In this document: piece by piece, positions 1 to 12,299 of the stretch | How the letters are laid out: every line of letters starts with the position of its first letter | How positions within the stretch are numbered: position 1 is the stretch's first letter | Source of the DNA: Sisyra terminalis | Lineage: Eukaryota; Arthropoda; Insecta; Neuroptera; Sisyridae | Reading direction: 5' to 3' | DNA: 64,000 nt | NCBI GenBank assembly: GCA_958496175.1 | Contig: OY292275.1 | Location: 12,834,001-12,898,000, forward strand | Made by a program: the position numbers and the translations under genes | Notes under the pieces: model-generated | Seen by the model: the letters and a program-made list of their open reading frames with translations, nothing else | What the model was told of the DNA's origin: nothing | The model's database searches: none

Positions 1-2279
1 CCCTTAATATTATAATAATTTCCACGGTTTTTAATTTTTTCAATGGACTTTGGTGAACAATTCAAATATTTAAATATAATTTATAATATAATATATAAAT
101 ATATAATTTTTAGTAAATTTTTGAAATCCATTAAAACTTTGCGATTGCAGTATAATTTCGTTTAAGATTCCCGGTCCCTTCTTTTTCATCGAATGATTCC
201 TATATTTCTTTTGAAGACTTCCCCTATTGGAGTAGGAAAATTTTCGCTCAACCAATATAGATAAGTCTATTAACGAAATTTGTATTGTTCCCTTAAGCCA
301 TCATTTATGATATATCAGCCTTTTTTTAATTATGTAAGCCAATATTATATTTATTATATTATTTTCATTTGCATACCTTTAACTGCAAAAATTTTGAAAG
401 ATCTTTTGAGAAACACTGGCTGATAAAAAACAAATGGTTATAGTTTTCATTAACTGACTTTATTTATTCAATTCTATTCTTCTATTCATTCATCATTATT
501 GGTTTTTTGCTAATAAGCCATAATTTGAAATATTTTAAAATCAAAAATGATTTTGAAAGGGCATATAGGATGTCTCAACTTCGGAATGATATTTAAAAGG
601 TGAGTAGACACTAATAAAATACTAAAATCCTGAGATATATAAGTGAAAAAATAAAACATTTTCTTTTTAAAATTTAACTAAACAATTAATAATTTCCTAT
701 ATTTTTGTAAATATTTTAGGAAAATATTTTTCCATAACAATCAGTATGCTTAATATAAGAATCTATTCAATGCCATAAGTGATAAGTGCCTAGTTAATAC
801 AAGTAGATCAATGCACGTATATCTGATAACAACACACACTATATGCAAGAGGCTTTTAGCCAATGGGATTACGAGGTTTAAAAATATTCAATTGTTTTGA
901 TTATTGAAATTTTAAAAATTTAGCAAAACTCCTCCCACTCTCAATGCGAATATACGAATACGTACTTGCAAATATGGAACGTTATATGCACTGACGTCAT
1001 TCGGGGTAAATCGATACATTAATTATAATTAAAGGGTTCCATTTAAAGATGATGTAAAACAGACAGTTAAGAGTTAAAATTAACTTTATTTAGGTAAATG
1101 GAAAAAAATATTTAATTAAAATTTAAGATTAATAAAATAATTAACTGAGAATATTATTATAACTAAGTGCAATAATATAATGAACAGTGTATAAAATTGC
1201 ATTAATGGGTTCAAATAAAAACAAATTAATCGAATAAAATACTTTCATTAATCAAATAAAAACATTATGAAATTAATAATCATACATTCACAATTGTTTC
1301 ATAGTTATTATTTTTATAAAAAACCCAATGTTTGCCAAAGCTATGATATTTACAACTGTAGTTACCAATTACTCTATGTCCACAACATCCCTTGTCGTTG
1401 CATGTAAATCTTATAAGAGATTATTATTTTCGAAGGTTAAATAATAAAGTTAATATCAAAAAATAGTTATAAAATCAAAGAAACTTAAATTTAATTTAAA
1501 TTGCAATTTTAAGTTCGACTAGTGAACTTTAAGTTAAATCAAAAAATTTAATTTTTCAAAACCTTGAATCAGTTGAATTTACAAACGACAAATCCTTTTA
1601 TAACACTAAATTAAACATAAAAATATGTGGCAAAATTAAAAATGACCTTTTCAGATATAAAGTTAAAATGACATGCATTTACGTGCAACGTTTAGAACAT
1701 TTCGCTTCATATTAGAGTCAATAGACCAGAAAAATACGACCTACCCAACCATACAATCACGAATAAATATCATTTCCAACTAAATAAAGACTCGAACCAG
1801 AACTTCAACTCTACAATGAATGTAAGAGATTCCTCATCCGAGATTGGCTTACAGAAATTCAATTCAATGTACGAGGAAAATCGCAATGCCACAAACTAAT
1901 TTACCAAAAAACTATAAACTCTCTTGCAAAACACTGAAATCAAAAAGTATTTTTATAGAGATGAGAATGTTTTTGAAAGAATTGTTTTATTATTTTGTGA
2001 ATGAAATACGCTGAATTTCAAACCATTGTTAAGATTAGCGTTACTTTTATTACGCTTATTCTTCGTTTTGCTTTTCTCGGAATTTGAATATGATTCGTTA
2101 CCAGCCAAACAAAATAGTGTTGATTCTGTAAACATAGACTGTTAGAATAGCATTTTTCTCGTAACATTTCCATTTGTTTCCATCAAAAGAAGATGGTATT
2201 GGAGAAACGCTCGAAAAACTCAAAACCTATTTTTTTTATAAAAGTTATATTTATGACTTTTAATGAGACTTAATTTTCT
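1..2279. other. AT-rich non-coding DNA, no gene seen
   Basis: This stretch is dominated by A/T runs and has stops in every frame. The few short open frames have lysine- and asparagine-rich or low-complexity translations and match no family I recognise. The only structure I can support is one half of a dispersed repeat pair at 843-945, listed separately. Confidence 0.6.
843..945 (+). repeat. dispersed repeat copy A (pair with 38001-38106)
   Basis: About 100 bases match 38001-38106 in the same orientation. Shared blocks include TTAGCCAAT, then TTCAATTGTTTTGATT, then TTGAAATTTT followed by AAAATTTA and a CAAAAC/CACCC-type stretch. The two copies differ by scattered substitutions, as expected of an old interspersed element. 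No terminal repeats or coding capacity are visible, so the class is unknown. Confidence 0.55.
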
Positions 2280-2640
2280 AGCAATTTAGTGGCTTAATAG
2301 AATCCAGTACCGGTTTATCTCGATTATTTATCCGAAAACCTCTGACCTCTGTATTTGTACGCTTGTAAAAATCGGTGTGTATAATTTTTGGTGTCGGGCA
2401 GATATTCACAATGGGAGCCACATTATTAGAGGCATATTAGAAAAGCATTAGTCGAAAACGAGGGAAAAACAGACATGCGAGATGTAATTTCGGCCAAAAG
2501 TCAAATATTTGAGACGCGAGTCAAGTTTGGAAACTTTTTCGGCTGATTCGGTTAAGGTGTTATTTGGCTGTGACTTTGATTGAAACTGGAAAGGTCAAAA
2601 GTCAACGTGTTGGAATCGTGACGCTGGTTGTGATAAATCT
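2280..2640. promoter_or_regulatory. candidate regulatory patch with two DR1-like sites
   Basis: This block is visibly less AT-rich than its surroundings and has no repeats or open frame. It contains AGGTCA-A-AAGTCA at 2592-2604, the direct-repeat-spaced-by-one (DR1) arrangement bound by HNF4/USP-type nuclear receptors. A second, weaker version (GGCCAAAAGTCA) lies at 2492-2503. Two such sites 100 bases apart in a non-coding island suggest an enhancer, but this is inference from motif matching only. Confidence 0.3.
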
Positions 2641-3090
2641 AATATTGGTATTTTCGTGTGTTTTTTTTTTCCGTCTGATAAAATTCTTTCCGGCTTTAAA
2701 ATATACTTCTATAAGTCTATGAGAAATAGAATAAATATTAGGAGTTTTTTTTTTTGGTGTGCAAATTAATGCTTTGGTACTTCTGTTTGAAAGCAATTAT
2801 AGGGAAGATAAGGACTTGGTAATCGTTTGCCTTTGGCAATTTTTTCCTTAACTAAATATGATATAAGTTTGGCGTTTGCAACATTAAGCCTAATACAATT
2901 TTAAGGGGAAAGTGAGATTTATGTGCGATTAATGATGTATGTGCGATTTTCTTGAGGCATCAAGGAAAACTTGGTAGAAAAAAATCAGTAAAACCGTATT
3001 TTGATTAACACATTTTTTGTTGTCCGTTTTTCGAATAAAAAAGAATACCAATTTTTTTACTACCAAATAACTTTACTTAAATAATATAAT
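2641..3090. other. non-coding, nothing recognised
   Basis: The stretch has long T runs (for example at 2661-2670 and 2744-2755) and no reading frame, repeat or regulatory signature that I can support. Confidence 0.5.
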
Positions 3091-3099
3091 CCTCATTAT

Positions 3100-3870
3100 T
3101 ATATCAATGGCTTATTTTCATAGTGAGAGCTGCATATATACCCAATTTTTGAAAAATGTTTCATCTTTTGATTCGAAAAAATCAACCTGTGCTTGTTTGG
3201 TATCTTCTTTATTTTTGAATTTTTACCCACCAAAAAATTTTGTAAAGACAAAAACAAATGGTAGTCGGGGGGTTCTATATCCGGGGAATATGGTAGATAC
3301 GATAGAATTTCCCTGTCTAGTCCTGCATTTTTTTAACGAGTCCTTAAAGCAGCATGTGACCTGGCATAATCATGATGCAATATGATATCCTTCCTATAGA
3401 ATATGGCTGGCCTCTTTTTTTGGACTGCCATATTTAAGTTATCCAGTCGTTAGCAGTAGTTCTCCGAATGGAGCTTTTCATTTGGTTTTAAAAGCTTATA
3501 GGGTATTGGTCCTATATACACAACATTCTCTTATTTAGAGTAAAATGTGATTTAGAGGCGGAAGGGTTAGGTTTTCCGGGTTTACAATATGCTCTTTTCC
3601 TACCAATGTTATCTTTAAAAATCAACTTTTCATCTTCACTTTTGATTTGGTTCCAAAAGGGCTTGATTTTTTTCCGAGCATGTAGAAATATGACGACTCG
3701 ATCGTCCAAATTCTTCTGAGTTAATCCATATGGCACCTATCTTAAATATTTCCACATCAATCCTTTTTTCCCAATTTGGTTTAAAATGGCTTGCTCAGTT
3801 GAATTAAGCCTTTCTGTGATCTCCAATGCTGTAAGAAAAGAACCTTACACCAACATGTACCAAACAACAT
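3100..3870 (-). pseudogene. mariner (DD34D) transposase remnant
   Basis: Read on the minus strand, this is a frameshifted mariner transposase. In order it shows the end of the helix-turn-helix region with the linker PYGLTQKNLDDRV; the first catalytic acid in SEDEKLIFKDNIGRKRAY; LLKPNE; KRPAIFYRKDIILHHDYARS with the second catalytic D; a stop after ALRTR; then PYSPDIEPPDYHLF with the third catalytic D; and a C-terminal FFESKDETFFKNW. Counting from HHD to PPD gives 34 intervening residues, the mariner D34D spacing. The three acids survive, but at least two frameshifts and one stop break the frame, and roughly the first 50 residues plus clear terminal repeats are missing. It is a dead copy. The plus-strand open frame at 3107-3385 is only its antisense shadow. 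Confidence 0.85.
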
Positions 3871-3891
3871 CATCGTCATTGTGTCAAAAAA

Positions 3892-4236
3892 TTAAATATA
3901 TTGTGGTCTTATTTATGTAATATAATTAACAAAAGTAAACTATAAACATAAATTTGAACAAAAGTCCAAACCAATTTGCTGACGTATTGCCCAGATACAT
4001 ATTTTGATTTCCAAGCAATCTTCTTCAGTGGTCATCAAGTAGTATTGGATCGCTCCGTAGTTGCTATGAAATGAGTGACTCACTGAAGAAGATTACTTGG
4101 AAATCGAAATTTTACGATTGGAAATACGTATATGAGTAATACGTCAGTAATTTGTTTATCTGAACTTTTGTTCAAATTTATGTTTCTGGTTTACTATTGT
4201 TAATTATATAACAAAAATAAGATCACAATATATTTT
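3892..4236. repeat. long-hairpin element, family 1
   Basis: The outer arms are inverted copies: AATATATTGTGGTCTTATTT on the left reappears as the reverse complement near 4220-4236, and ATAAATTTGAACAAAAG on the left pairs with CTTTTGTTCAAATTTATG on the right. The arms are over 100 bases each around a short centre at about 4040-4080. The right arm contains CTGAAGAA (4083-4090), GATT and AATC able to pair across a 7-base loop, then GAAA (4106-4109); the left arm carries the mirrored version. No coding capacity is present. It is a MITE-like or fold-back element whose mobilising enzyme is unknown. Confidence 0.8.
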
Positions 4237-4640
4237 GTATAATGTATAAACAATATAACTTTCCAAAGTCAGCGAAAAAATCTAATTTGATCATTTTTTT
4301 CTTGTAATAGTAATAAATTTATAAGAAGCGGCTTAGTAATTTACCCCACAAATTCTTCGATTTGTGATCTCTATTGAATTTTTTTAAAAATTCTTATTTA
4401 TGAATAATTATTATGTCATAATAAGACTCAGCTTGTTTATTAAATACAATGCGTTTTAACAGTCTTTGGATGTCATCGTCAGATAGTTGGGGAAAGAAAT
4501 AAGACATTAAAATTAAAATAAGAAAAGAAAACCAATAAATAGTGCTGATAGTCAATATAGGATCAGCCAAATCAGGTCATTAAGGCATTTTTTTATTTTG
4601 ATATCTAATCTTTGATTTTCATTTCACACACCTGTAAATT
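4237..4640. other. non-coding, nothing recognised
   Basis: AT-rich sequence lies between the hairpin element and the deleted mariner. I see no open frame, repeat or terminal repeat of the downstream mariner that I could defend. Confidence 0.5.
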
Positions 4641-5250
4641 TTCTAAGATTTCTTCACTTTTAATAGCATCGAACATACCGAGTTTTGTGCTTATGATTCA
4701 CGGACACCACTGATATTCGAAGAATCATTTCGAATACTTGTAAAAGCTTACGTGAAGTATGCTCTCAGGAAATCGCAAGGTTTTAAAATATTGAAATTGG
4801 GGATATCGACGTGGAGAACAATGAAGATGGGAAACCAGCGTAAAAATTTGAAGATATCGAATTGTAAAATTTGTTGGATAAGAATGGTTGTCAAAAGTAA
4901 CATCTTATGATAGTGGATTTTAACCAAGCTTTAGCACCAAAAATGACCAGAATATCAAAATTGGAAATACAAAGTGATCTTGCTGAATGATAATTCCCCT
5001 GGCCACACAGAAAATCGAGGCAAGGATAGGATTAAGGGATTCAGTTTGAAAATACTTTCGTATGCGTTTTACTCCCCGAACTCCGCTCCTTCAGATTATT
5101 ACTTATATGCGTCGATGGGATGCCCACTTACTGTACAGCACTTCCCATCTAACGAAGATCCTAAAAAATTATTCGATAACGAATTTTGCTAAAAAGATTA
5201 TTGTTTTTCAGAGAAAAATTCCGGTTTCATATTAACACACCTAGTACATA
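4641..5250 (+). pseudogene. internally deleted mariner transposase, copy 1
   Basis: The left part translates to the end of the helix-turn-helix region (GDIDVENNEDGKPA, a stop, then KFEDIEL and a further stop before NLLDKNGCQK). About 30 bases later the sequence is already at the C-terminal catalytic half: PEYQNWKYKVILLNDNSPGH, then SPNSAPSDYYLY, then SNEDPKKLFDNEF. In a full mariner these parts lie roughly 140 residues apart, so about 0.4 kb is missing. The D of LNDN and the D of APSDYY are kept with 34 residues between; the first catalytic D was in the lost part. The copy at 51947-52640 has the same junction, so the deletion predates both insertions. It cannot encode active enzyme. Confidence 0.8.
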
Positions 5251-8089
5251 AAATCTTTTATTGACTTAGGTATACAATTCGTTCATTAAACTTTTTTCAA
5301 ATTATAAAGTTTTTTGTAGAAAATTATTAAGCAATAATAGCAGAATGTATGAATATTTCTGTAGATTTTTTTTTTCAAATTTTAATAAAATAAAAATTGC
5401 CAGAAACAACGTACGTCGTTAACTTGGAAATGTTTAAATATTATTTTAACCTTTTAACGAAATTAAACGTATAATACGAGTCGAGTTTCGCACACATGTA
5501 CAACCATAGTTTTTAAGGGTACACAGTTATGCTGATTTCAACATTTAGGTTGGCTTTTTCCAAAGTTAAAACAAAATTTACATATTTCAACAGGAACACG
5601 GTCGTTTGATTTCAAAAAAAAAATACCTACTTGAAAAGTTTGATATTATTTCTGGATATTTATTTTAACTTGTACGAAAAAAAAACGCAATGATATTACA
5701 CGTAAAAAAGACCAGAATGGAAGGGGTGTGTAACGGATGCTATCGATTGAAATTTGCCTACCCTGTTTTGTGTTTAGCTTAAAAGTTTGTTTTTTTTTCT
5801 GCTATTGTGAATATGAGACCAGAAATCATAAATCACAACTTTTTCACCAGTACTTTTCTACGCTTCTCTTCAGCTCTTATGCCTCCTCTCAAAACATTTC
5901 ATATCACAAATCATAATTTTCAAACATGACGCAAGACAAAAAAGAAAACCAACTAGCGGTTTTTCGGGAAAAATTTGTATAAATAGCGCTCGATATATAG
6001 ATTTGTGCGTTCATGAATTATTCAAATATATATTAGAGATTTTGTTTGTTTTATGTGATGGTTATGTTTTTCTTTTATTTGACGAAGACGGTTTTCTTTA
6101 TCAAAATGCAAATACATTTTCGTTCTGTAAATGCGGTTAAGAGGATATTTCTTCAAATCGACAGATTTGAACAAATATTTGATTTCAGTCGCTCATCAAT
6201 AGATAATTTCAATCGAACATTTTCCGGTCAGAGTCTTAAACAAATTTATTAAGGACCCAAATAAAAATGGGTGATGTAGGTGTGTTATTCTTATGAGTTG
6301 ATGTTCTACTTAAATTTTTCATGAACTCAAAGAAATGTTTTTGTTACAAGTAATATTCTATTTAAATTCGAATATGATTGATGTCACGTCTCATTAATAT
6401 TTCATACTCTTTTTGCCAAATTCTTGAATTTTCTTTTGACAGTTGTTGAATCCATTAAAGCCTCAGCTCAAATGTGAAATATGTTATCACTCATAAGTGC
6501 TCTAAAAATCAAATTTTGGGAACAACTTATTACTCCCAAGACATATAAAAAAGAAATTAATCGATGGAATTGATTTTTCTTAAAAAATTTAGATTATCAA
6601 AAATTTCATCACAGTGTAACAAAAATAAAACTCTGTATTATTTAAGGAAAGATAAGGACTTCTAACAGATTAAAATTTTATGTTCCCTAACTTATTTAGA
6701 ACTAAAATTCAAATTAAAACAATAATCCACCCATTTTTCAAAAAAGTACGTATTATATCTATAATATTGAATGCTACTTTACTCAATTCCATAAGATTTG
6801 ATTTTCATAATACCAGGTCCAGTGGAAAATCTATTCAGAGTAAACCATATTCAGCACTCAAAAATTATAGTTCCATCAAAGTAACAAAGTAACTCAAAGT
6901 TGTGTTATATCTGAAATTTTTGAATTCTTTAAGTGGATTAACGATTTTTGAAAACATACATTACTATACCTATATAAGAAAAATAAAAAACAAAGATTTT
7001 GTTTATATTTGGCACACTTTAAATACTTTCAATTGAAATCTTTATAAAAATAGAAACATATATGCAGTAGGTGTACTATAAAATAACCAACACAAAAATG
7101 AAGATGGAATAATATTCCGTATCCTAAGTCCAAATTAGTTATTTAAAAGTACATACTATCTTAAGTGCACAAATGATAGTTTGACTTTCAGTATGCGCAA
7201 GACTTGAATAGTTCAGTAATATAAGAAATACAAATATAGCAGATATACAAATATAAGAAACGAATTGTTAAGCTTTAAAAAGATCACCCAAACTTGATTT
7301 AAGCACTTTTAAGAGCTTTTAGCACTACCTGAATACCTGAAAAATTGATTTAAGATAATATAATACTATAATCTAAACTATCATACTATAGTGATACTAC
7401 ACTGTAGTTATAAGGTGAAGAATGTTTAACATAGCGTTTTTATCATTGTTTAAAACATTTGAATCATTTCCCATTGTTTTTATTTGAAAGGTCTATTTAA
7501 ACAATTTTTCAGGTGTATTATTTATCATATCTTAAAATTTTGTCAACCATTTGTATTTTGAGGAACAACTTTAAGCAATTTAAGTAACACCTGACGTATA
7601 ATTCAAATCACAATTTTGAATTAAACATTCAAGAAGTTTGTATTCCACAGAAAAAATATCAAAGAACATAATCATTGTAATCACAAATTCTAAAAATCGT
7701 TAATTTTTAAAGAACCTATATGATTAATGTATTAATGTACCGAAAAAAATAAATGTCAACAAATGGCATCATTACTTTCTACACAAGAATGAAAAGAACG
7801 TACTGTAAATTTTTGCCCCTTTACTTTACTCCCATTAAGCATTTCCTTGGATTGTAGTTTAAATAAGATTTGCTGCATTTCTAAACTGGACAAGTTGTTT
7901 TTCTAATTTAAATAGACTTTTAATCATACCAAATTTCTTCCGAATTGGAAACAACGATATAAACAGAGGGTACGTTGGCAATAATGGAAATCCTGATTGT
8001 TGCATTATTTTTGATTATAGGGCCAACTTCCATACAAGTATGAATGGAACAACGACGATGCTTTTACTTATATGAAAATAATAGTTTTT
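5251..8089. other. AT-rich non-coding DNA, no gene seen
   Basis: Only short open frames occur (for example 6046-6252 and 6680-6892), rich in F, I, K and N as expected from translating AT-rich DNA. None shows a domain motif. No terminal repeats or strong palindromes were noticed. Confidence 0.55.
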
Positions 8090-8214
8090 TTTCAAATTTA
8101 TTCACCAAATATTAACCAAAACACTTGTTTTTTCCAGTAATTGTTCATTTTGGTCCAATATGTTCTAACAACTTTCTGGCAGCAATTTAATGCTAATAAA
8201 TTTTGTGGTTTTTT

Positions 8215-8470
8215 ATGACAAAAAACTGATCTTAAAAATTTTTGGTCATCTTATTTGACGTAAAGGTTTTGCCATCTAAAAACCTTCAAATAAGTTTGGT
8301 AACTTTACTAAAGCTTTTGCAGCTTTAATAAGATATAAGCCCACATCTCTATAAAAATTTTATCAATTTGGAGTTATAGGTACTTCTAACAGAAAGACAA
8401 CAGCAGGAACTAGACAAAATATAATTCAATTATAGATTTATGCACTATAAAATATCGGTTTTTTAAGCCG
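8215..8470 (+). repeat. dispersed repeat copy (family shared with 26560-26960)
   Basis: The segment shares ordered blocks with 26560-26960: a T-rich start, GTAAAGGTTTTGCC against GTAAAAGTTTTGCC, AAAGCTTTTGCAGCTTTAAT against AAAGCTTTTGTAGCTTTAAT, then AGACAAAATATAATTCAAT against GGGCAAAATATAATCCAAT and a final run of T. The spacing is similar in both. It is non-coding and old. The second copy also contains an inverted piece of the same motif, which suggests a foldback-type element. Confidence 0.6.
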
Positions 8471-10992
8471 AGTCAACCCCCCCCCCAATAATTTTACTAT
8501 CAAGTAGTGCAATTAAATACTGAAAAAAATAAAAAAACCAACTTAAAAATTCGCAAATTTTATGAACCTCAAGTTTAAATTGAAGCTTTTTGATAGTAAG
8601 ATTGACTATAGCCTCAAATAATCTAAAGTAAATTTCAAAGTTTTCTGGAATCGATCAATAAAAGCATTAAAACAGAGTTTACCTTTTTTAACATACTTCA
8701 TCCATATATTCCTCCTGATAAATATTTCATCTTAATTCGAATTTTTCTTGAATTGTTCATCAATTGAAAAACGGTACTTTTTAACATTCATTTTTGATCA
8801 CTGATTTTCATAATTCGAATGGTAACATTGTACTTCAAAAATATATACTTATATTCTTCTTTAAATGTCTTCGGAATAATAATTATAAAAATATTAACCA
8901 AATTTAAACTATCTTTAACATGTAAAAAAAAACAAATTATACGTTGCACTGTGAATAATTGAATATTCTACACTTGAAAACCATTAAGCCAACCACTATA
9001 TGTGTAGGTATGCAAAAACGCAATGCCTGTATTATAATTTCGGTTCAGAAAATCAATAATAAATAAAGCAATTCATTTTTCAAAAATGGAACAAACAAGT
9101 CTGAGCGTACTATTGTTTGATCAAAGATTAAATCGGCTGACTTTTTCGAGAGACGAAAAAAAAATAAATAACAGACCACAATATATCAGTCATAAAAAGT
9201 AAAATATTGAGGTAGCCCATAACACATTTGTATATAAATAAGAAACCACTCCTGAAACTCGATTGTCTACTTAACATAAATTAAGAAAATATGAGCTTTA
9301 AATCATTTTATGAATGAAATGTTTTATGTATAAGTCCCATTTTTTTCCTCCTCTCTATATTATAAAATTCATTAGTTCTATAGTTCACCATATGCCATTT
9401 GCGACTGTGTGTTTTCACATACGAAATTTATGCGGCAATGTTATACTAATTAATTGAAGAAGAGGAAGAAAAAACATGGTTACCACCATTCATTTTTGTA
9501 TTATTGAAATGGACAGTACTAAAGAATTAGTAAGTTTAACACGAGGTTGTATTTTGCAAAGTGGTCCAATGCATGTTATCCAAATTATTTTTTTCTGACT
9601 TTCATTACCCGACCCAACACTTTATACCCACACTAAGCATACGTGTTAAAATATATTTCCTTATAACAAATCGTAACTCAATTTATTTAATGTTTTTTAT
9701 TTAAATAAGCAACGATTCTGTTGAAAAAAGCTACAATAACAAAAAGTCAGAGAAGAAAGAAGAGTTTATTGCCACTCTTTGGGACTGGAAACAAACGTTA
9801 AGTAACAACGTAAACAATACGATACTGAAAATGTAAATATTTAAATGTAAAAAATATTTAAAAGATAGATTTGTCCTGCTACTTTTTGTCTAAGATGTAA
9901 TTTTACACCAACAAAAATTAATTACCTATTAAACTTCGAGTTGGGAGGTCTTCCGTTTCTACGAATTGCAATGGAGAGACTGCACAGTTCGGCTTGAAAA
10001 CCACTTTTTCATCAGATCAACAAACGAGCGCGAAGAAATTTTCAAAGTATTAATCAAATGGTATGGGATGAAGAAACTTAGCGAAAGAAATACGCCTAAT
10101 CCTACGTGACGAAATTTAGAAAAATATACGCTAGTATATGCTAGTAAGAATGAAAAAAAAATTATGTATATCTTTCAGCTCCAAATTTCAGATTTTTAAT
10201 ATCAAAAATAAAAGAATTGTGTAACTGTATACCTAATACCAAAATTTATTAACAGCCTCGTAAAATACTTCAGAAAATAAATTTAATCTTGGAATTTCAA
10301 ATGTTTGCAACAGAAAGAAAATCTAAAAAATGGCAAAAAATTTACAAAAATTGTTAATACTAACGATTTTTTTTCACCAAATTCATCAATTTAAAAGGAA
10401 TCATATCAAGTTTCAAGAAAAAATAAAAGAATCTTGTTTTGCGTTTTTAATTTGGATAGCAATTCCGGAGAATTTAAAAAATAAGTAAATTTGAATATTA
10501 AATTCATAGTTTTTTATTCAAATTTCAAAAATATTATAGAAACCTTTCTTACCCTTTTTTTTTGACCAGAAAAATTAAAATTCAAAAAATGAACCAAATA
10601 TTTTAAAGAATATATATTACAGCAAACTTATGATTGTTTTTTTTCAACGTTTTCATTAGAAAATAGTCAAACCGCTCGATCGTTGGAAGATTATTGGTTA
10701 AAGTTTACTAAAACAAAGGAATAATTCTAGTAATCCTTTAAATTAGTAGATTTTGTGATCAGTTTAAGTAAATGTTTCAAGAATTGACTTGGGGTTTTTA
10801 CTTAGATCATTATAATTCTATTTTTTTTATTCAAAATTGCGTTAAGTTGCATGAAACTAGAGCTGTACTAGTACAAATTCAGTTTGCTTTTCACAAAAGC
10901 AGTGATGCTTAAATATTCAAGTATTTTATCTTTAGTAAAATTCAACGAATTAAAACCATTTTCAAACTATTAACTATTACTTACTATTAGTC
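8471..10992. other. AT-rich non-coding DNA, no gene seen
   Basis: This holds a run of nine C at about 8477 and otherwise plain AT-rich sequence. A somewhat less AT-rich stretch at 9940-10130 translates to nothing I recognise and has stops in all frames. Confidence 0.55.
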
Positions 10993-11196
10993 CAGTGGTA
11001 CTTAACCTGGGTTCAATCGAACACCAGAGATTCGGTAAGTCAGTCTCGCGGGCTCGGCGAATTCTTCATACTTTTATCAATACTGTGCCTCCATGTATCA
11101 ATATATAAAAATTATTTTTCCAATTAAGAAGAGATCAGTGAATGCAGATATGAAACTAGTGTTAATCTATACCTCTAACAAAGTTTAGAACCACTG
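10993..11196. mobile_element. hAT-type MITE
   Basis: The left end reads CAGTGGTACTTAACCTGGG and the right end, reverse-complemented, CAGTGGTTCTAAACTTTG. These imperfect terminal inverted repeats begin with the CAGTGGT sequence typical of many hAT elements. The interior (GAGATTCGGTAAGTCAG, then CTCGCGGGCTCGGCGAATTC) has the GC-rich style of non-autonomous hAT elements and no coding capacity. The 8-base flanks (TATTAGTC and TCGTCGAC) do not match, so I cannot confirm a target duplication; it may have decayed. Confidence 0.6.
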
Positions 11197-12299
11197 TCGT
11201 CGACTGATCTGTTCGTGACCTTCTAAAAAGTACAATTGCAAAGCTTTCATCAGTTTGTATTATGTATCAAACTTTGTTTTGTATAAAATCGATCGCATTC
11301 CAACATTATGTGAAAATACAATTACCACATTTTTCAAAGGTTAAAATCAGATAATAAAACCTTAAATTTAAAATGTATAAGACCAGTTACATTCCAGCAT
11401 AATGTGAAAATGCAATTAATACATCTTTTGAGTGTTAAAATCAAGTAATAAGATCTTGAGTACCAAAATGCAAGTGAGTACCAATAGTTTGAAAACTTTA
11501 AAAACTTTATGAGAAATTTATGGTGACATTTTGGACGAAAATGAGTTTCGGTTATTTGGTATAAGTACTACATAAGTATTAAACTTTCATACTAATTTAG
11601 TGAAATGACGTTATTTAAAATGTTATTAGAATGATATAAAAAAAAACTTATATTTTATTTCTTAGTATAATTTTAGATAAACTTTTTTTTTATATTAACA
11701 ACACTTTGATTATTAAATTTAAAATTTCGATTGTTGATTAACTCTACATTATTTCATATTAAACATTTTATTGAGATAAAACTTTTAGTTGCGAATGCAA
11801 CGGGCAACTACTAGTTGTATATAACAGAATCGGCCATAATACCATGCAGATACATAATATTATGTTTTTAGATGATTTACATCTAGTTTTAGGCCATTTT
11901 CCTTTCTTTGAAAAAATTAAAAAGAAGATACTACACCATTATTCGGTGTTTAGGAATTTTAGCAGATTGTTTAGGATTAGGATCTTCAGAAATCCAAAAA
12001 AAAAAAACAGATCATTGCCTTTTCTTAAACCGCGTAAGCCCCAAAGTCGATAACTGAAAGTAGTCAACCGTTATATAACATCCGTACTAGTCGTGCACTG
12101 ATATATTAAAGCAAACATTCGAGATCACATTTAATATACGAGTGCTACATGTACCTAAGGTTAACCAGATGTTTTTAGCGAAATGTAATGAAACAAACAG
12201 ACCAGTTTTAATTAATCTTTTTAGAGAGAAAATGGCGCAAATTCACTGAATGAACAGTTAAACAAAATTAATTTGATTTAATATGAATAAAAGGTAAGC
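11197..12299. other. non-coding, nothing recognised
   Basis: The sequence is AT-rich with one short open frame (11844-12053) whose translation is basic and low in complexity and resembles no known domain. Two loosely similar blocks, near 11290-11340 (CATTCCAACATTATGTGAAA) and 11390-11440 (CATTCCAGCATAATGTGAAA), form a diverged tandem duplication of about 100 bases. Confidence 0.5.

Noticed and set aside
3107..3385. 92-codon plus-strand open frame
   Set aside because: It is the antisense shadow of the minus-strand mariner transposase, which matches the family far better.
9940..10130. Coding remnant in a less AT-rich stretch
   Set aside because: All frames contain stops at normal density and no conserved motif is visible.
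10985..11204. 8-bp target duplication of the hAT MITE
   Set aside because: The flanking octamers TATTAGTC and TCGTCGAC do not match, so I did not annotate one.
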